Notes under the pieces: model-generated | Seen by the model: the letters and a program-made list of their open reading frames with translations, nothing else | Databases searched by the model: none | Told to the model about the DNA's origin: nothing | Made by a program: the position numbers and the translations under genes | Shown: piece by piece, positions 16,643 through 26,853 of the stretch | How the letters are laid out: the number at the start of each line of letters is the position of its first letter | Position numbering within the stretch: position 1 is the first letter of the stretch | Source of the DNA: an uncultured Bacteroidota bacterium | GTDB taxonomy: Bacteria > Bacteroidota > Bacteroidia > Chitinophagales > Chitinophagaceae | DNA length: 64,000 nucleotides | Direction: 5' to 3' | NCBI GenBank assembly: GCA_903906365.1 | Contig: CAIVKC010000046.1 | Span: 121,571 to 185,570 of the forward strand

Positions 16643-17632
16643 CTAAAATTCAGGCAGCTCCGGCTTGGTCTGCATAATTTTTTCGATTTTTTCCATGACT
16701 TCCGGACTGAGTTTACCGACCACTTCCAGGGCCTTGAGATTGCCCTGCAGCTGTTCAACGGAAGTGGCACCGAGTATGGCGGTGGATACATGGGGGTTTT
16801 TGATACACCAGGCAATGGCCAGCGAGGCCACGGTAACATCCAGTTTGGCGGCGTAGTCCGTGAGCTTCCTGATTTTGCGCAGTTTGTCTTCCACCAGTAC
16901 CCGGTCCTTGAGCCATTCATAGCCCGAAAGGGTAAGCCGGGAGCCCTGGGGGATGCCTTCGTTGTATTTGCCGGTGAGCAGACCGGAGGCCAGGGGACTC
17001 CAGATGGTGGTGCCCAGGCCGGTATTTCGGAAGATGTCCAGGTATTCCCTTTCCATCTTATGCCTTTCAAACAGGTTGTATTGGGGCTGCTCCATGGTAG
17101 GTCCGATCAGTCCGTACTGCTGGGCTACCCGGTGGGCTTCCATGATTTCCACCCCGCTCCATTCACTGGTTCCCCAGTAAAATATCTTCCCCTGCTGGAT
17201 CAGGTGATTCATGGTAAATACGACCTCCTCGATGGGTGTATTCTTATCGGGGCGGTGGCAGAAATACAGGTCAATGTATTCCACCTGCAACCTTTGCAGG
17301 GCTTCATGGCAGGCTTCTACGATGTGCTTGCGGCTCAGGCCTGTTTGGTTGGGCCGGTTATTTGTTCCCCGCCAGCCAAAAAAGACCTTGGAGGAAAGGA
17401 GGTAGGAGCTGCGATCCCATTTTTTCTTTTTGAGGACCCGCCCCATCATCTTTTCACTCTCCCCGAGGGCATATACTTCGGCATTGTCAAAAAAGTTTAT
17501 ACCGTGATCATAAGCGTAGCCCATCAGCTGGTCGGCACTGCCGTCCTCGACCTGTTTATGAAATGTAACCCAGCTTCCGAAAGAAAGTACGGAAACCTGA
17601 AGACCTGATTTTCCCAATCTGCGATATTCCAT
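16643..17632 (-). CDS. Aldo/keto reductase (potassium-channel beta-subunit-like group)
   Basis: An NADPH-dependent carbonyl reductase with a TIM-barrel fold, 329 residues. The start at 17632 is preferred because it begins with the standard AKR N-terminus MEYRRLGKSGLQVS; the frame is open further upstream without family similarity. The catalytic tetrad is complete: D49 and Y54 (FFDNAEVYALGESE), K82 (SSKVFFGW) and H126 (FCHRPD). The motif YYWGTSEWS-like stretch (FYWGTSEWSGVEI) and LASGLLTGKYNEGIPQGSR are typical of the Kv-beta/YghZ-like subgroup, which detoxifies small aldehydes such as methylglyoxal. It is monocistronic with its own terminator. The physiological substrate is inferred from the subgroup only. 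Confidence 0.9.
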   Translation of the reverse strand: MEYRRLGKSGLQVSVLSFGSWVTFHKQVEDGSADQLMGYAYDHGINFFDNAEVYALGESEKMMGRVLKKKKWDRSSYLLSSKVFFGWRGTNNRPNQTGLSRKHIVEACHEALQRLQVEYIDLYFCHRPDKNTPIEEVVFTMNHLIQQGKIFYWGTSEWSGVEIMEAHRVAQQYGLIGPTMEQPQYNLFERHKMEREYLDIFRNTGLGTTIWSPLASGLLTGKYNEGIPQGSRLTLSGYEWLKDRVLVEDKLRKIRKLTDYAAKLDVTVASLAIAWCIKNPHVSTAILGATSVEQLQGNLKALEVVGKLSPEVMEKIEKIMQTKPELPEF

Positions 17633-18012
17633 ATGGTTTGATTTTAGGTTGTAGAGGCAAAGGTAAACTACCCGCCCCATCCGCAGCCGGAAAAACCAGG
17701 CCCGTTTGGCCTGGTCCATCCCGGCAGTTCGGAGGGGCGTAGAATATTTTAATAGTTCATTTCTTCGGAATAATTAGTTATTTTTGCCGGATTAACAGGC
17801 GGATTTGTTTATTGTTCAGCCTGTCTAAAAACTGAACTAATAAACGATGATTATTCTGGATACCCGGTCCAAAATTTCCTCGTTAATCGTTCAGCAAAAA
17901 TTTTACTGTTTCATTTTGGCATTGCCCGGCCGATGGTTCTGATCCATCCTGTTGTTATATACGCAGGGGAAGGATCCCTGGCCGGCAGGCCGGTCTAAAA
18001 TTCATAGATACC
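17633..18012. other. Intergenic region upstream of split metH, 380 bp
   Basis: Separates the divergent aldo/keto reductase and metH genes. TATTTTTG at 17779-17786 is an exact -7 match on the plus strand but lacks a visible -33 element and lies over 220 bp before the start codon, leaving a long leader. I looked for the conserved sequences of SAM-I and cobalamin riboswitches, which would suit metH, and found none. Confidence 0.5.
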
Positions 18013-19032
18013 ATGGATATACGCACAGCCCTCCAAGAACGCATATTGATAATTGACGGCGCGATGGGGACCATGATCCAGCGCTATAAACTGCAGGAAG
18101 CCGATTACCGCGGGGAAAGGTTTCGGCAATGGCATAAGGATGTGAAGGGGAACAACGACCTGCTGAGCATCACCCGGCCCGACATCATCGTCTCCATACA
18201 CGAACAATACCTGGAGGCAGGCGCCGATATCATTGAAACCAATACTTTTTCCAGCACCGTCATTGCCCAGGCCGACTACGACATGCAGTCCCTGGCCTAT
18301 GAGCTGAACCTGGCTTCAGCCCGCTGCGCACGCCAGGCAGCCGACCGTTATACGGATCAAAACCCCGCCAAACCCCGTTTTGTGGCCGGGGCCATCGGGC
18401 CCCTCAACAAGACCCTGAGCCTGTCGCCGGATGTCAACAACCCGGGCTACCGTGCCGTACATTTTGACGAAGTGGTGGACGCCTATTACGAACAGGTAAA
18501 AGGCCTCTGCGACGGCGGGGTCGATGTGCTGCTGATTGAAACCATCTTTGATACCCTCAACGCCAAAGCAGCGGTCTTTGCCATCAAAAAATACTTCCGC
18601 GACATCGATAAGCCCGAACTGCCCATTATGATCAGTGGCACCATCACCGATGCCAGCGGCAGGACCCTGAGCGGCCAGACGCTGGAGGCCTTCTATGTCT
18701 CCCTGATGCACGCCAAACCGCTGAGCATCGGGCTGAACTGCGCCCTGGGGGCCCGGGAGATGAGGCCGCATATAGAAGAGCTTAGCCAGATTGCCGGCTG
18801 CTACACTTCTGCTTATCCCAATGCAGGCCTGCCCAACGCCTTCGGGGAATACGACGAGCAGCCCGGGCAGACCGCCCATATCATCGAGGAATGGGCAGCC
18901 AACGGCTGGCTCAATATTGTGGGGGGATGCTGCGGCACTACCCCCGACCATATCCGCCATATCGCCCGGGAGGTCAGCCGCTATGAACCCAGGATCCTTC
19001 CGGTAACCGAAAAAGAATTGATTGCCCATTAA
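18013..19032 (+). CDS. metH: Cobalamin-dependent methionine synthase, homocysteine-binding subunit
   Basis: The first module of methionine synthase as a separate 339-residue protein. It binds homocysteine through a zinc-thiolate centre. The three zinc ligands are present as C243 (GLNCALGA) and C306/C307 ([10 protein letters not shown]). The N-terminal DGAMGTMIQ motif at 15-23 and ETNTFSST at 75-82 are typical of the S-methyltransferase barrel. The second gene starts 8 bp after this stop and supplies the other modules. The two must act together, because this domain alone has no methyl donor. The split lies between domains and both ends are clean, which argues against a sequencing frameshift. 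Confidence 0.93.
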   Translation: MDIRTALQERILIIDGAMGTMIQRYKLQEADYRGERFRQWHKDVKGNNDLLSITRPDIIVSIHEQYLEAGADIIETNTFSSTVIAQADYDMQSLAYELNLASARCARQAADRYTDQNPAKPRFVAGAIGPLNKTLSLSPDVNNPGYRAVHFDEVVDAYYEQVKGLCDGGVDVLLIETIFDTLNAKAAVFAIKKYFRDIDKPELPIMISGTITDASGRTLSGQTLEAFYVSLMHAKPLSIGLNCALGAREMRPHIEELSQIAGCYTSAYPNAGLPNAFGEYDEQPGQTAHIIEEWAANGWLNIVGGCCGTTPDHIRHIAREVSRYEPRILPVTEKELIAH

Positions 19033-19040
19033 AACAGACC

Positions 19041-21770
19041 ATGAGAGAAGCAGCCCATATCAAACCTTTTTTACGACTCAGCGGACTGGAGCCCCTGATT
19101 GTGCGCCCCGAAACCAATTTCATCAATGTGGGGGAACGAACCAATGTAACCGGTTCCAAGAAATTTGCCCGGCTGATCCGGGAAAATAAATACGAGGAAG
19201 CCCTCAGTGTGGCCAGGCAACAGGTGGAAAACGGCGCCCAGGTACTGGATGTCAATATGGACGATGCGCTCCTGGACGGGGTGCAGGCCATGACCACCTT
19301 CATAAACCTGGTACAAAGTGAGCCTGATATCGCCAGGATCCCCATCATGCTGGACAGCTCTAAGTTCCAGATCATTGAAGCCGGTCTGAAATGCGTGCAG
19401 GGAAAATGCATCGTGAACTCCATTTCCATGAAAGAGGGTGAAGCCAAATTCATTGAACAGGCGATCATTTGCCAGTCTTACGGCGCAGCGGTCATCGTAA
19501 TGGCCTTTGACGAGCAGGGACAGGCAGATACCCGGGCGCGCAAGGTGGAAATCTGCCAGCGGGCCTATGACATCCTGACCAGGCAGGTCGGATTTGACCC
19601 GCAGGATATCATTTTTGACCCCAATATTTTTGCGGTGGCCACCGGCATTGAAGAACACAACAATTATGCGGTGGATTTCATCGAAGCCACCCGGGAAATA
19701 AAAAAGCGTATGCCCCTGAGCAAAGTGAGCGGCGGGGTAAGTAATATGTCCTTTTCCTTCCGGGGAAACGACCATGTCCGGGAAGCCATGCATTCGGTGT
19801 TTCTGTATCATGCCATCCGCGCCGGGATGGATATGGGGATCGTCAACGCAGGGCAGCTGGTGGTCTATGACGAAATTGAACCTACCCTCAGGCAGCTCTG
19901 CGAGGACGTGATTCTCAATCATAACAACGACAACAACGAGGCTACCGAAAAGCTGATCAATTTTGCAGAAACGGTCAAGGCCAAGGGTAAGGAAACCATC
20001 CGGGACGACGCCTGGAGAAACACGAGCGTGGAAGAAAGACTGAAGCATTCGCTGGTCAACGGAATTACCGATTTTATTGAAGCCGATACCGAGGAGGCCC
20101 GCCTCAAATACCCCAAGCCGCTGGACGTCATTGAAGGGCCGCTGATGGACGGAATGAATGTGGTGGGCGACCTGTTCGGCAGCGGGAAAATGTTCCTGCC
20201 CCAGGTGGTGAAAAGCGCCCGTGTCATGAAAAAATCGGTGGCGGTGCTCACCCCCTTTATCGAGGCCGAAAAAGAACTGAGGCGACAGGCGCACCTCTCG
20301 GCCGGTACCGTCAATGAAGAGGGGGCCGGAGCCGCCAAAATCCTGCTTGCCACCGTGAAGGGGGATGTGCACGATATCGGAAAAAATATTGTGGGTGTGG
20401 TGCTGGGATGCAATGGCTACGATATTGTGGACCTGGGCGTGATGGTGCCCGCTGACAAGATACTGGATACGGCCATCAGGGAAAAAGTGGATATCATCGG
20501 CCTGAGCGGGCTGATCACCCCTTCCCTGGACGAGATGGTGCATGTAGCCCATGAAATGAAAAGACGGGGTATGCAACTGCCCCTCCTGATCGGTGGGGCC
20601 ACGACCTCCCGGATGCATACGGCCGTCAAGATCGCCCCACAGTATGAGCAGGGCGTAGTGCATGTACTGGATGCCTCCCGGAGCGTCACGGTGGCCGGTT
20701 CCCTGCTGAACCAGGAACTCAAACCGGCCTTCCTGGAATCGATCAAAAAGGAATATGCACAGCTCAAGGAAGACTTCGGCAGTAAAAAATCCGTCAAGCA
20801 GTTCCTGCCCCTGCAGGAGGCCAGGCTTAACAAGTGGAATACGGACTGGACCTCTTTTTGCCCGGTAGAGCCTTCATTTACGGGCACCCGCCTGTTCGAC
20901 GATATCCCGCTGGAAGAGATCGCTGCTTATATTGACTGGCAGCCCTTTTTCATTGCCTGGGAGCTCCATGGCCGTTTTCCCCAGATCCTCTCCGATGAGA
21001 TTGTAGGAAAGGAAGCCACCAGGCTATACGAAGACGCCCGGGCCCTTTTGGGACGGATCATTGAGCAGAAATGGCTGCAGCCCAGGGGGGTGATCGGATT
21101 CTGGAAGGCTGTCAGCAATGGGGAGGATACGGTGCTGGTGGAGGATGGGGACAGAACCTTTCATCTGGAATTCCTGCGCCAGCAGATCAAAAAAGCAGCA
21201 GGACAACCCAATATCTCCCTGGCGGATTTTATCATGCCGGCTTCCACGGGAAAACAGGATTACATAGGCGGTTTCAGCGTAACCATCCACGGCATAGAGG
21301 AACATATCCGCCGTTTTGAGCAGGGCCATGATGACTATAACAAGATCATCCTGCAGGCCCTGGCTGACCGGCTGGCCGAGGCCTTTGCAGAATTATTACA
21401 CGAAAGGGCCAGAAAGCAATTGTGGGGATATGCCGGCAGCGAACACCTGACCCGTGAACAGCTCATTTCAGAGGCCTACCAGGGCATCCGGCCCGCGCCC
21501 GGCTACCCGGCCTGCCCGGACCATACCGAAAAATACAAGCTCTTTACCCTTCTTGGCGGCCGCGAAACGACGGGCATCACGCTCACCGAATCACTGGCCA
21601 TGTACCCGGCCTCCTCGGTTTGCGGCTGGTATTTTGCCCATCCCGACAGCAAGTATTTCGGCGTGGGTAAGATTGACAAAAGCCAGGTGAAGGACTATGC
21701 CGCCCGCAAAGGCATGCCGGAGCAGGAAGTGGAACGCTGGCTTAGGCCGGTACTGGAATATGATGCCTAA
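19041..21770 (+). CDS. metH: Cobalamin-dependent methionine synthase, folate/cobalamin/activation subunit
   Basis: Carries the remaining modules of methionine synthase in 909 residues. The pterin-binding barrel begins with [20 protein letters not shown] (about 25-45). The helical cap and cobalamin domain follow, with [19 protein letters not shown]; His444 is the ligand below the cobalt. [17 protein letters not shown] motif lies after it. The C-terminal reactivation domain that binds S-adenosylmethionine includes [15 protein letters not shown] and the final SKYFGVGKI stretch. The enzyme transfers methyl from methyl-tetrahydrofolate to homocysteine. I recall the same two-gene division from other Bacteroidota. 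No metF follows here. Confidence 0.94.
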   Translation: MREAAHIKPFLRLSGLEPLIVRPETNFINVGERTNVTGSKKFARLIRENKYEEALSVARQQVENGAQVLDVNMDDALLDGVQAMTTFINLVQSEPDIARIPIMLDSSKFQIIEAGLKCVQGKCIVNSISMKEGEAKFIEQAIICQSYGAAVIVMAFDEQGQADTRARKVEICQRAYDILTRQVGFDPQDIIFDPNIFAVATGIEEHNNYAVDFIEATREIKKRMPLSKVSGGVSNMSFSFRGNDHVREAMHSVFLYHAIRAGMDMGIVNAGQLVVYDEIEPTLRQLCEDVILNHNNDNNEATEKLINFAETVKAKGKETIRDDAWRNTSVEERLKHSLVNGITDFIEADTEEARLKYPKPLDVIEGPLMDGMNVVGDLFGSGKMFLPQVVKSARVMKKSVAVLTPFIEAEKELRRQAHLSAGTVNEEGAGAAKILLATVKGDVHDIGKNIVGVVLGCNGYDIVDLGVMVPADKILDTAIREKVDIIGLSGLITPSLDEMVHVAHEMKRRGMQLPLLIGGATTSRMHTAVKIAPQYEQGVVHVLDASRSVTVAGSLLNQELKPAFLESIKKEYAQLKEDFGSKKSVKQFLPLQEARLNKWNTDWTSFCPVEPSFTGTRLFDDIPLEEIAAYIDWQPFFIAWELHGRFPQILSDEIVGKEATRLYEDARALLGRIIEQKWLQPRGVIGFWKAVSNGEDTVLVEDGDRTFHLEFLRQQIKKAAGQPNISLADFIMPASTGKQDYIGGFSVTIHGIEEHIRRFEQGHDDYNKIILQALADRLAEAFAELLHERARKQLWGYAGSEHLTREQLISEAYQGIRPAPGYPACPDHTEKYKLFTLLGGRETTGITLTESLAMYPASSVCGWYFAHPDSKYFGVGKIDKSQVKDYAARKGMPEQEVERWLRPVLEYDA

Positions 21771-21807
21771 GTCTTGTTAACGCCGGACTCTTATGGTCAA
21801 TATGTCT

Positions 21808-21815
21808 TAATTTTG
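21808..21815 (+). promoter_or_regulatory. -7 box upstream of the outer-membrane-like protein
   Basis: TAATTTTG is an exact TAnnTTTG match 58 bp before the next start codon and 37 bp after the metH stop, suggesting separate transcription. No clear -33 element was found. Confidence 0.4.
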
Positions 21816-21873
21816 CCGCGGTTTTGACAAAGGCAAAGCAGCAAAGCATTAAAACGATTAACAGACCACTTCC

Positions 21874-22719
21874 ATGAACATGCATTTTACCAACCCTGTA
21901 TCCAGGACCTTATTGATAGTATGGATGGCTGCCCTTCCCTGTGCACTGGCAGCGCAGCAAAAGCAGGCCGGCAGAAAAAAGGAGTTTTATTTCTCCTGGG
22001 GATACAACACCGAATGGTATACGAACAGCAACCTGCATATTTCACAGCCTTCCCTGGGCAATGATTTCACCTTTGAGCATCTCCACGGCCATGACCACCG
22101 TGGCTGGGATGAGGGCCTCTTCGGTAAGGCCCTGACCATACCCCAGTACAACTACCGGCTCGGCCTGGTATTCAACGAAAAAAAAGGGCTGGCTTTTGAA
22201 GTCAATTTCGACCATACCAAATTCATTTTTGCAGATAACCAGCTGGTGCATATCCGGGGCACCATCAATAAAAAGCCTGTGGACGGGACCGTCCTGTTCA
22301 AGGAAAATGACGCCCCCGGGGCGGACAGCAGTTCCTATTATTTCCTGAACAACGGGGCCAATTTCCTGCTCTTCAACCTGGTCAAGCGCTGGCACCTGGC
22401 GGCCAACCGCAGCGGCAGCATACAAATCGACGGTATGATCAAAGCTGGCATCGGACCGGTGATCCCCCATGTGCAAAACAAGTTCTTTGACCAGCCGCAG
22501 AACAACCCGCATTTCCAGCTCGGCGGATGGAACATAGGCGCAGAAGGGGCGCTGAGGGCCACTTTCTTTCATTATCTCTATGTGGAATACACCAATAAAC
22601 TGGATTATGCCCGTTATTCGGGCCTGAAGATCTACCAGGGCACGGCCCGGCAGGCTTTCGGGACCTACGAGATGATCCTGAACCTGGGTTTCAGTTTCCC
22701 GGTCGGAAAGAAAATCTGA
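21874..22719 (+). CDS. Putative outer-membrane beta-barrel protein of unknown function
   Basis: A 281-residue exported protein. The signal peptide is hydrophobic at about 12-25 and likely cut after ALAAQ. The mature part alternates short amphipathic strands with many aromatic residues (FYFSWGYNTEWYT, YRLGLVFNEKKGLAFEVNFDH, AEGALRATFFHYLYVEYTN) and ends in NLGFSFPVGKKI, consistent with an 8-12-stranded barrel. A histidine-rich stretch near residues 65-75 (FEHLHGHDHRGWDEG) could bind a metal but may be structural. I cannot place it in a named family. It follows metH but has its own -7 box, so a link to methionine synthesis is not implied. Confidence 0.65.
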   Translation: MNMHFTNPVSRTLLIVWMAALPCALAAQQKQAGRKKEFYFSWGYNTEWYTNSNLHISQPSLGNDFTFEHLHGHDHRGWDEGLFGKALTIPQYNYRLGLVFNEKKGLAFEVNFDHTKFIFADNQLVHIRGTINKKPVDGTVLFKENDAPGADSSSYYFLNNGANFLLFNLVKRWHLAANRSGSIQIDGMIKAGIGPVIPHVQNKFFDQPQNNPHFQLGGWNIGAEGALRATFFHYLYVEYTNKLDYARYSGLKIYQGTARQAFGTYEMILNLGFSFPVGKKI

Positions 22720-22771
22720 TGGGGGCCCCGCCTGGCCGAAGCGGTTTGGGCGGCCGGGCCCGGGGAAACCA

Positions 22772-23503
22772 CTAATTTTTTTCGAACAGCCACCACAGGC
22801 GCTTTCTCGGCTTGACCTGGTAATTTTTTCGAATATAGGTCTGGATATGATCCATGGCCTCATTGATGTCATCGGTGACCAGCACCAGGGACATGTCCTC
22901 TTTTGAAATGGTGCCTTCGGAGGCCATGAACTCAATCATCTCCATGAACTGCCGGTAATATTCCTTTCCAAACATCACGATCGGGAACTGCGTGATGCTC
23001 CTGGTCTGCACCAGGGTAAGTGTCCCGAAGAACTCATCCATGGTGCCAAAGCCCCCTGGCATGACGATGAAGGCATAGGAGTATTTAAGGAGCATCGTCT
23101 TACGGATGAAAAAATCATTGAAGGTGATCCAGGTATTCATGTACTTGTTGGGCTTCTGTTCAAAAGGCAGCTTGATATTACATCCCACCGAATGACCGCC
23201 GTTTTCAAAAGCGCCCCTGTTGGCGGCTTCCATAGTGCCCGGGCCGCCGCCGGTCATGGTGGTGAAGCCCATTTCGGCGATTCTTTTGCCGAACTGACGG
23301 GCGGCCTCATACCAGCGGTTACCTTCAGTGAAACGGGCCGATCCGAATACGGTGATACAGGGACCTACAAAGTGGAGGGTCCTGAATCCCCGGATGAACT
23401 GCACAAAAACCTTCAGCGCATAGGCCAGTTCATAGCCGCGGCTCTTGGGACCTTCCAGGTACACTTTTTCCTCTGCCGGGATGATTCTGTCTGAATAATT
23501 CAT
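22772..23503 (-). CDS. LOG-family (TIGR00730) Rossmann-fold protein
   Basis: A 243-residue member of the LOG family, formerly annotated as lysine decarboxylase. Members release free bases from nucleoside 5'-monophosphates (phosphoribohydrolase activity), including cytokinin precursors in some organisms. Both signatures are present: GGGPGTMEAANRGA at 85-98 and PGGFGTMDE at 149-157, with R134 and K135 between them. The longer N-terminal region (about 1-50) and slightly larger size match the type II-like LOG group. ATG 23503 is chosen because the upstream frame extension overlaps the promoter region shared with exoA. Its physiological substrate here is unknown. Confidence 0.88.
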   Translation of the reverse strand: MNYSDRIIPAEEKVYLEGPKSRGYELAYALKVFVQFIRGFRTLHFVGPCITVFGSARFTEGNRWYEAARQFGKRIAEMGFTTMTGGGPGTMEAANRGAFENGGHSVGCNIKLPFEQKPNKYMNTWITFNDFFIRKTMLLKYSYAFIVMPGGFGTMDEFFGTLTLVQTRSITQFPIVMFGKEYYRQFMEMIEFMASEGTISKEDMSLVLVTDDINEAMDHIQTYIRKNYQVKPRKRLWWLFEKN

Positions 23504-23564
23504 ATTTGCAGGATGTATGGGTTCAAATTGTAAATTACAGACCGAATTTAATGCAAACATTCCT

Positions 23565-24344
23565 ATGTCCACACTTAGAATCATCAGTTACAATGTGAAC
23601 GGTATACGGGCTGCCATGAAAAAAGGCCTCATGGACTGGCTTCAGACCGATCCGGCCGATATCATCTGCGTGCAGGAAACCAAGGCGGAAAAAGACAACG
23701 TAAATCACGCTCTTTTCACGGAACTGGGTTACCACGATTACTGGTTCAGCGCCCAGAAAAAGGGATACAGCGGGGTGGCCGTGTTTACCCGGATCAAACC
23801 CACCCACGTGCAATACGGTACGGGCCACAAGGTCAGTGATGATGAAGGCAGGGTACTGCAGCTTGACTTTGGTGATATCCGCCTGATCAACGCTTATTTT
23901 CCCTCGGGCACTTCCGGCGATCTGCGACAGGAATTCAAATACCAGTGGCTCGATGAACTCTACAGGTACCTCTCGGAGCTGCAGAAAAAACATCCCAGGA
24001 TGGTGCTGTGCGGGGACTATAACATCGCCCACCGCGAAATAGATATCCATGATCCCAAAGGCAATAAGCAATCCTCCGGTTTCCTTCCAGAGGAAAGGGC
24101 CTGGATGGATAAATTGCTGGAGGCAGGCTGGGTGGACAGCTTCCGAAAACTGCACCCTGAACCCCACCGCTACAGCTGGTGGAGCCAGCGCTTCCCCTCC
24201 GTAAGGCTGCAGAACAAAGGCTGGCGCATCGATTACATCAATGTTACCACCCCGCTGGAAAAAAACCTGGTGGCAGCAGATATATTGCCGGATGTCAAAC
24301 ATTCCGACCACTGCCCGGTGTACCTGGAACTGAAAACATCCTGA
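23565..24344 (+). CDS. exoA: Exodeoxyribonuclease III / AP endonuclease
   Basis: A base-excision repair enzyme that cleaves at abasic sites and trims 3' ends, 259 residues. Motifs of the endonuclease-exonuclease-phosphatase fold are complete: ISYNVNGIRA (N10), CVQETK (E38), YSGVAVFT, LCGDYNIAHREID (catalytic Asp and Asn), and the terminal HSDHCPV (Asp-His pair). ATG 23565 is preferred over the upstream frame opening at 23517, since the family starts directly with a STLRIISYNVNG-type strand. It diverges from the LOG-family gene across 61 bp, so their promoters overlap. Cytoplasmic and probably constitutive. Confidence 0.95.
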   Translation: MSTLRIISYNVNGIRAAMKKGLMDWLQTDPADIICVQETKAEKDNVNHALFTELGYHDYWFSAQKKGYSGVAVFTRIKPTHVQYGTGHKVSDDEGRVLQLDFGDIRLINAYFPSGTSGDLRQEFKYQWLDELYRYLSELQKKHPRMVLCGDYNIAHREIDIHDPKGNKQSSGFLPEERAWMDKLLEAGWVDSFRKLHPEPHRYSWWSQRFPSVRLQNKGWRIDYINVTTPLEKNLVAADILPDVKHSDHCPVYLELKTS

Positions 24345-24453
24345 TTATCCGGGCCCGGAACCAGGCACCGGGCCGCGTCAAACAAGTAGTTACCCTCATT
24401 TCCCCTTATGGGTTTACTCTGTTATCTTTACCCTGCAACCAAATAGGCCGGCT

Positions 24454-26853
24454 ATGGAATGGATGGTAATCCTGCTTCTCCTGGTAATCATTATTATGAT
24501 CGCGGTCAAGCACAGGAGTCTCACTGAAATGATGGACGGTCTCCACAGGGAGATCAACCTGCTTCAAGATCAGGTCAAATTACTGAAAGCGGGCCCGCCC
24601 AAACCTGCACCGCCTGCCTTGCCTGCAGAGGCAGCGGTGCTGCCTCCAAAAAAGCAATCGGCTGATTTGGCTGGGGCAGAGCTCCAGGCGGTCATCCGCC
24701 CGGTCCCCTCCCAACCCCGGGAAACGGAGCCCTTGGTCACACCCCTACCCCAGCCCAAACAACCCGCTCAACAGCCAGCGGAAGAAAAAATTAGGGAGCC
24801 CCGGGAAGCTGCCCCGGAGGAAAGCCGGCCTGCTCCGGGCTTTTTTGAGCGCCACCCCGACCTGGAAAAATTCATCGGGGAAAATATCGTCAGTAAAATA
24901 GGCATTGCCATCCTGGTCCTTGCCATCGGATTTTTTGTAAAATTCGCCATCGACAACAACTGGATCGGCCCGGTAGGCAGGGTGGCCATCGGCATGTTAT
25001 GCGGCGGCATACTGACTGCAGTGGCCCACCTGTTGCATAAAAATTATAAGGCCTTTAGTTCGATACTGGTCGGCGGCGGGCTGGCCGTTTTTTATTTTAC
25101 CATCGCGCTGGCCTTTCACCAGTATCAGCTTTTCAGCCAGACAACGGCCTTTGTGATCATGGTGGTCATCACCGTATTTGCGGTTGGAATGTCGCTGCTC
25201 TATAACCGCCAGGAACTGGCCATCATTTCCATGGTCGGCGGTTTCTGTACCCCTTTTATGGTCAGCAACGGCAGCCACCATTACAAGGCCCTTTTCATTT
25301 ATTTGATCATCCTCAATACGGGGCTGCTGGTGCTGGCTTACCGGAAGGCCTGGCGCCTGCTGAACCTGCTGGCCTTCCTGTTTACCTCCCTGCTGTTCTG
25401 CTCCTGGCTGTTCAGTCTGCCCACTTCGGAACCCCCTGCCACCTATGGCAACGGGCTGTTATTCGGGACTGTTTTTTACCTGTTGTTCTTTGCCATCAAT
25501 ATCGCCTATAATATTCGGGAGAACCGGGCCTTCCTGGCCTCGGATTTCGGCATCCTGCTGGCAAATACCTGTCTGTATTTCAGCACGGGAATACTCATGC
25601 TCAAAACCTGGCACCAGGAGCCCTACCAGGGGCTTTTTTGCGCCTCCATCGGGGTATTCAACCTGATGATGAGCTATTTGCTGATGCGCAGAAAAAAAGC
25701 GGACCTCCATATCATTTACCTGCTCATCGGCATCACGCTGACCTTTATATCGCTGAGTGCGCCCATACAGCTGCATGGCAATTATATTACCCTGTTCTGG
25801 GCTTCGGAATGCGTGCTGCTATACTGGCTGTTCCAGAAATCAGGGATTCGCCTCATCGGGCTCGCTTCCCTGCTGGTCTGGGTGGCCATGCTGTTCAGCC
25901 TGGCCGGGGACTGGATCCAGCTATACGGGTTTTCCCGGACCGGCCTCCCGGTGATGGCCAACCGGGGATTCATCACCAGCCTGTATGCGGCCTTCAGCTG
26001 CTACGCCCTGATGCTGCTTAAAAGCAGGGACCGTCCCGGGGGTGTCAGGCCACCGCTTGGGGTTTCGGGCAAAGGGCTGTTCCTGGCAGGGAGCATACTG
26101 CTTTTTTTCAGCGGCGCCCTGGAAATTGACCTCCAGTTCTCCACCCGCTTTCCGGACACCGGCCTGTCGCTGCTCTACCTGCAGCTCTATGTCTATACCT
26201 TCGGCCTGGTGTTTACGCTGGCAGCGGGATCAGCGCGCATGCAACGCGTGGCAGGCGCATCCCTACTATTTGGCTGCCTGCTGGTTTACCTGCTTACCCT
26301 TGTTCCCCTTATGGACCTCCAGCAGGATATGCTCGAAAAAAACCAGCTGCTCTCCCATTTTGCCGCCCACTGGGTGGCGGACCTGGTCCTGGCCCTGCTG
26401 ATCTACCGGCTATTTGGGTGGCTGAACGTAAAATGGACGGGCGGTCTGAGGAGCCTGCCCATGCTGACGGTGGTCCTCAGCGCGTTCTGCGTGCTTTGGC
26501 TCAGCGTGGAGTTATACCTGGTTTTCAACGGACATTACCATTCGAAAGCCTATCCCACCCCCGAAATCCAGCGTGTCTATATCAAATCCGGCCTCCCCAT
26601 CCTTTGGGGCCTGTGCTCTTTTTGCCTGATGTGGCTGGGTATGCATTTTAAATTCAAGACCCTTCGCATCAGCGGCCTGACGCTTTTTCTGATCACCCTG
26701 CTCAAACTGTTCCTCTTTGACATCCGTAATATCCCGGTAACGGGCAAGATCGCCGCCTTCTTTTGCCTGGGCATATTGCTGCTGGTGGTTTCATTCATGT
26801 ACCAGCGGCTGAAAAAAATAATCATAGAAGATGAAAATAAAGAATCCCAATAA
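24454..26853 (+). CDS. DUF2339 polytopic membrane protein
   Basis: A 799-residue inner-membrane protein. One N-terminal helix (about 3-18) is followed by a short coiled coil (20-46) and a proline/alanine-rich linker (47-130). A conserved block FIGENIVSKIGIAILVLAIGFFVKFAIDN then starts a run of 20 or more membrane helices to the C-terminus. That block, the AIDNNWIGPVGRV motif and the overall layout identify the DUF2339 family, whose function is unknown. The next gene (DUF3999) overlaps its 3' end by 23 bp, so translation is coupled. The DUF2339-DUF3999 pair recurs in distant Gram-negative bacteria, which suggests the two products work together at the inner membrane. Confidence 0.88.
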   Translation: MEWMVILLLLVIIIMIAVKHRSLTEMMDGLHREINLLQDQVKLLKAGPPKPAPPALPAEAAVLPPKKQSADLAGAELQAVIRPVPSQPRETEPLVTPLPQPKQPAQQPAEEKIREPREAAPEESRPAPGFFERHPDLEKFIGENIVSKIGIAILVLAIGFFVKFAIDNNWIGPVGRVAIGMLCGGILTAVAHLLHKNYKAFSSILVGGGLAVFYFTIALAFHQYQLFSQTTAFVIMVVITVFAVGMSLLYNRQELAIISMVGGFCTPFMVSNGSHHYKALFIYLIILNTGLLVLAYRKAWRLLNLLAFLFTSLLFCSWLFSLPTSEPPATYGNGLLFGTVFYLLFFAINIAYNIRENRAFLASDFGILLANTCLYFSTGILMLKTWHQEPYQGLFCASIGVFNLMMSYLLMRRKKADLHIIYLLIGITLTFISLSAPIQLHGNYITLFWASECVLLYWLFQKSGIRLIGLASLLVWVAMLFSLAGDWIQLYGFSRTGLPVMANRGFITSLYAAFSCYALMLLKSRDRPGGVRPPLGVSGKGLFLAGSILLFFSGALEIDLQFSTRFPDTGLSLLYLQLYVYTFGLVFTLAAGSARMQRVAGASLLFGCLLVYLLTLVPLMDLQQDMLEKNQLLSHFAAHWVADLVLALLIYRLFGWLNVKWTGGLRSLPMLTVVLSAFCVLWLSVELYLVFNGHYHSKAYPTPEIQRVYIKSGLPILWGLCSFCLMWLGMHFKFKTLRISGLTLFLITLLKLFLFDIRNIPVTGKIAAFFCLGILLLVVSFMYQRLKKIIIEDENKESQ

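Noticed and set aside
17633..18012. Possible SAM or cobalamin riboswitch before metH
   Set aside because: The conserved core sequences of these riboswitches were not found; only a distant -7 box is present.
19033..19040. Frameshift or sequencing error dividing metH
   Set aside because: The break falls at a domain boundary with a clean stop, spacer and ATG, and all catalytic and ligand residues are intact.
19071..20663. 530-codon open frame antisense to metH
   Set aside because: The sense strand encodes conserved metH domains; the antisense product is low in structure and unlike any family.
22720..22771. Terminator between the outer-membrane-like gene and the LOG gene
   Set aside because: A GC-rich stem is possible, but no T-run follows it on either strand at the right distance.
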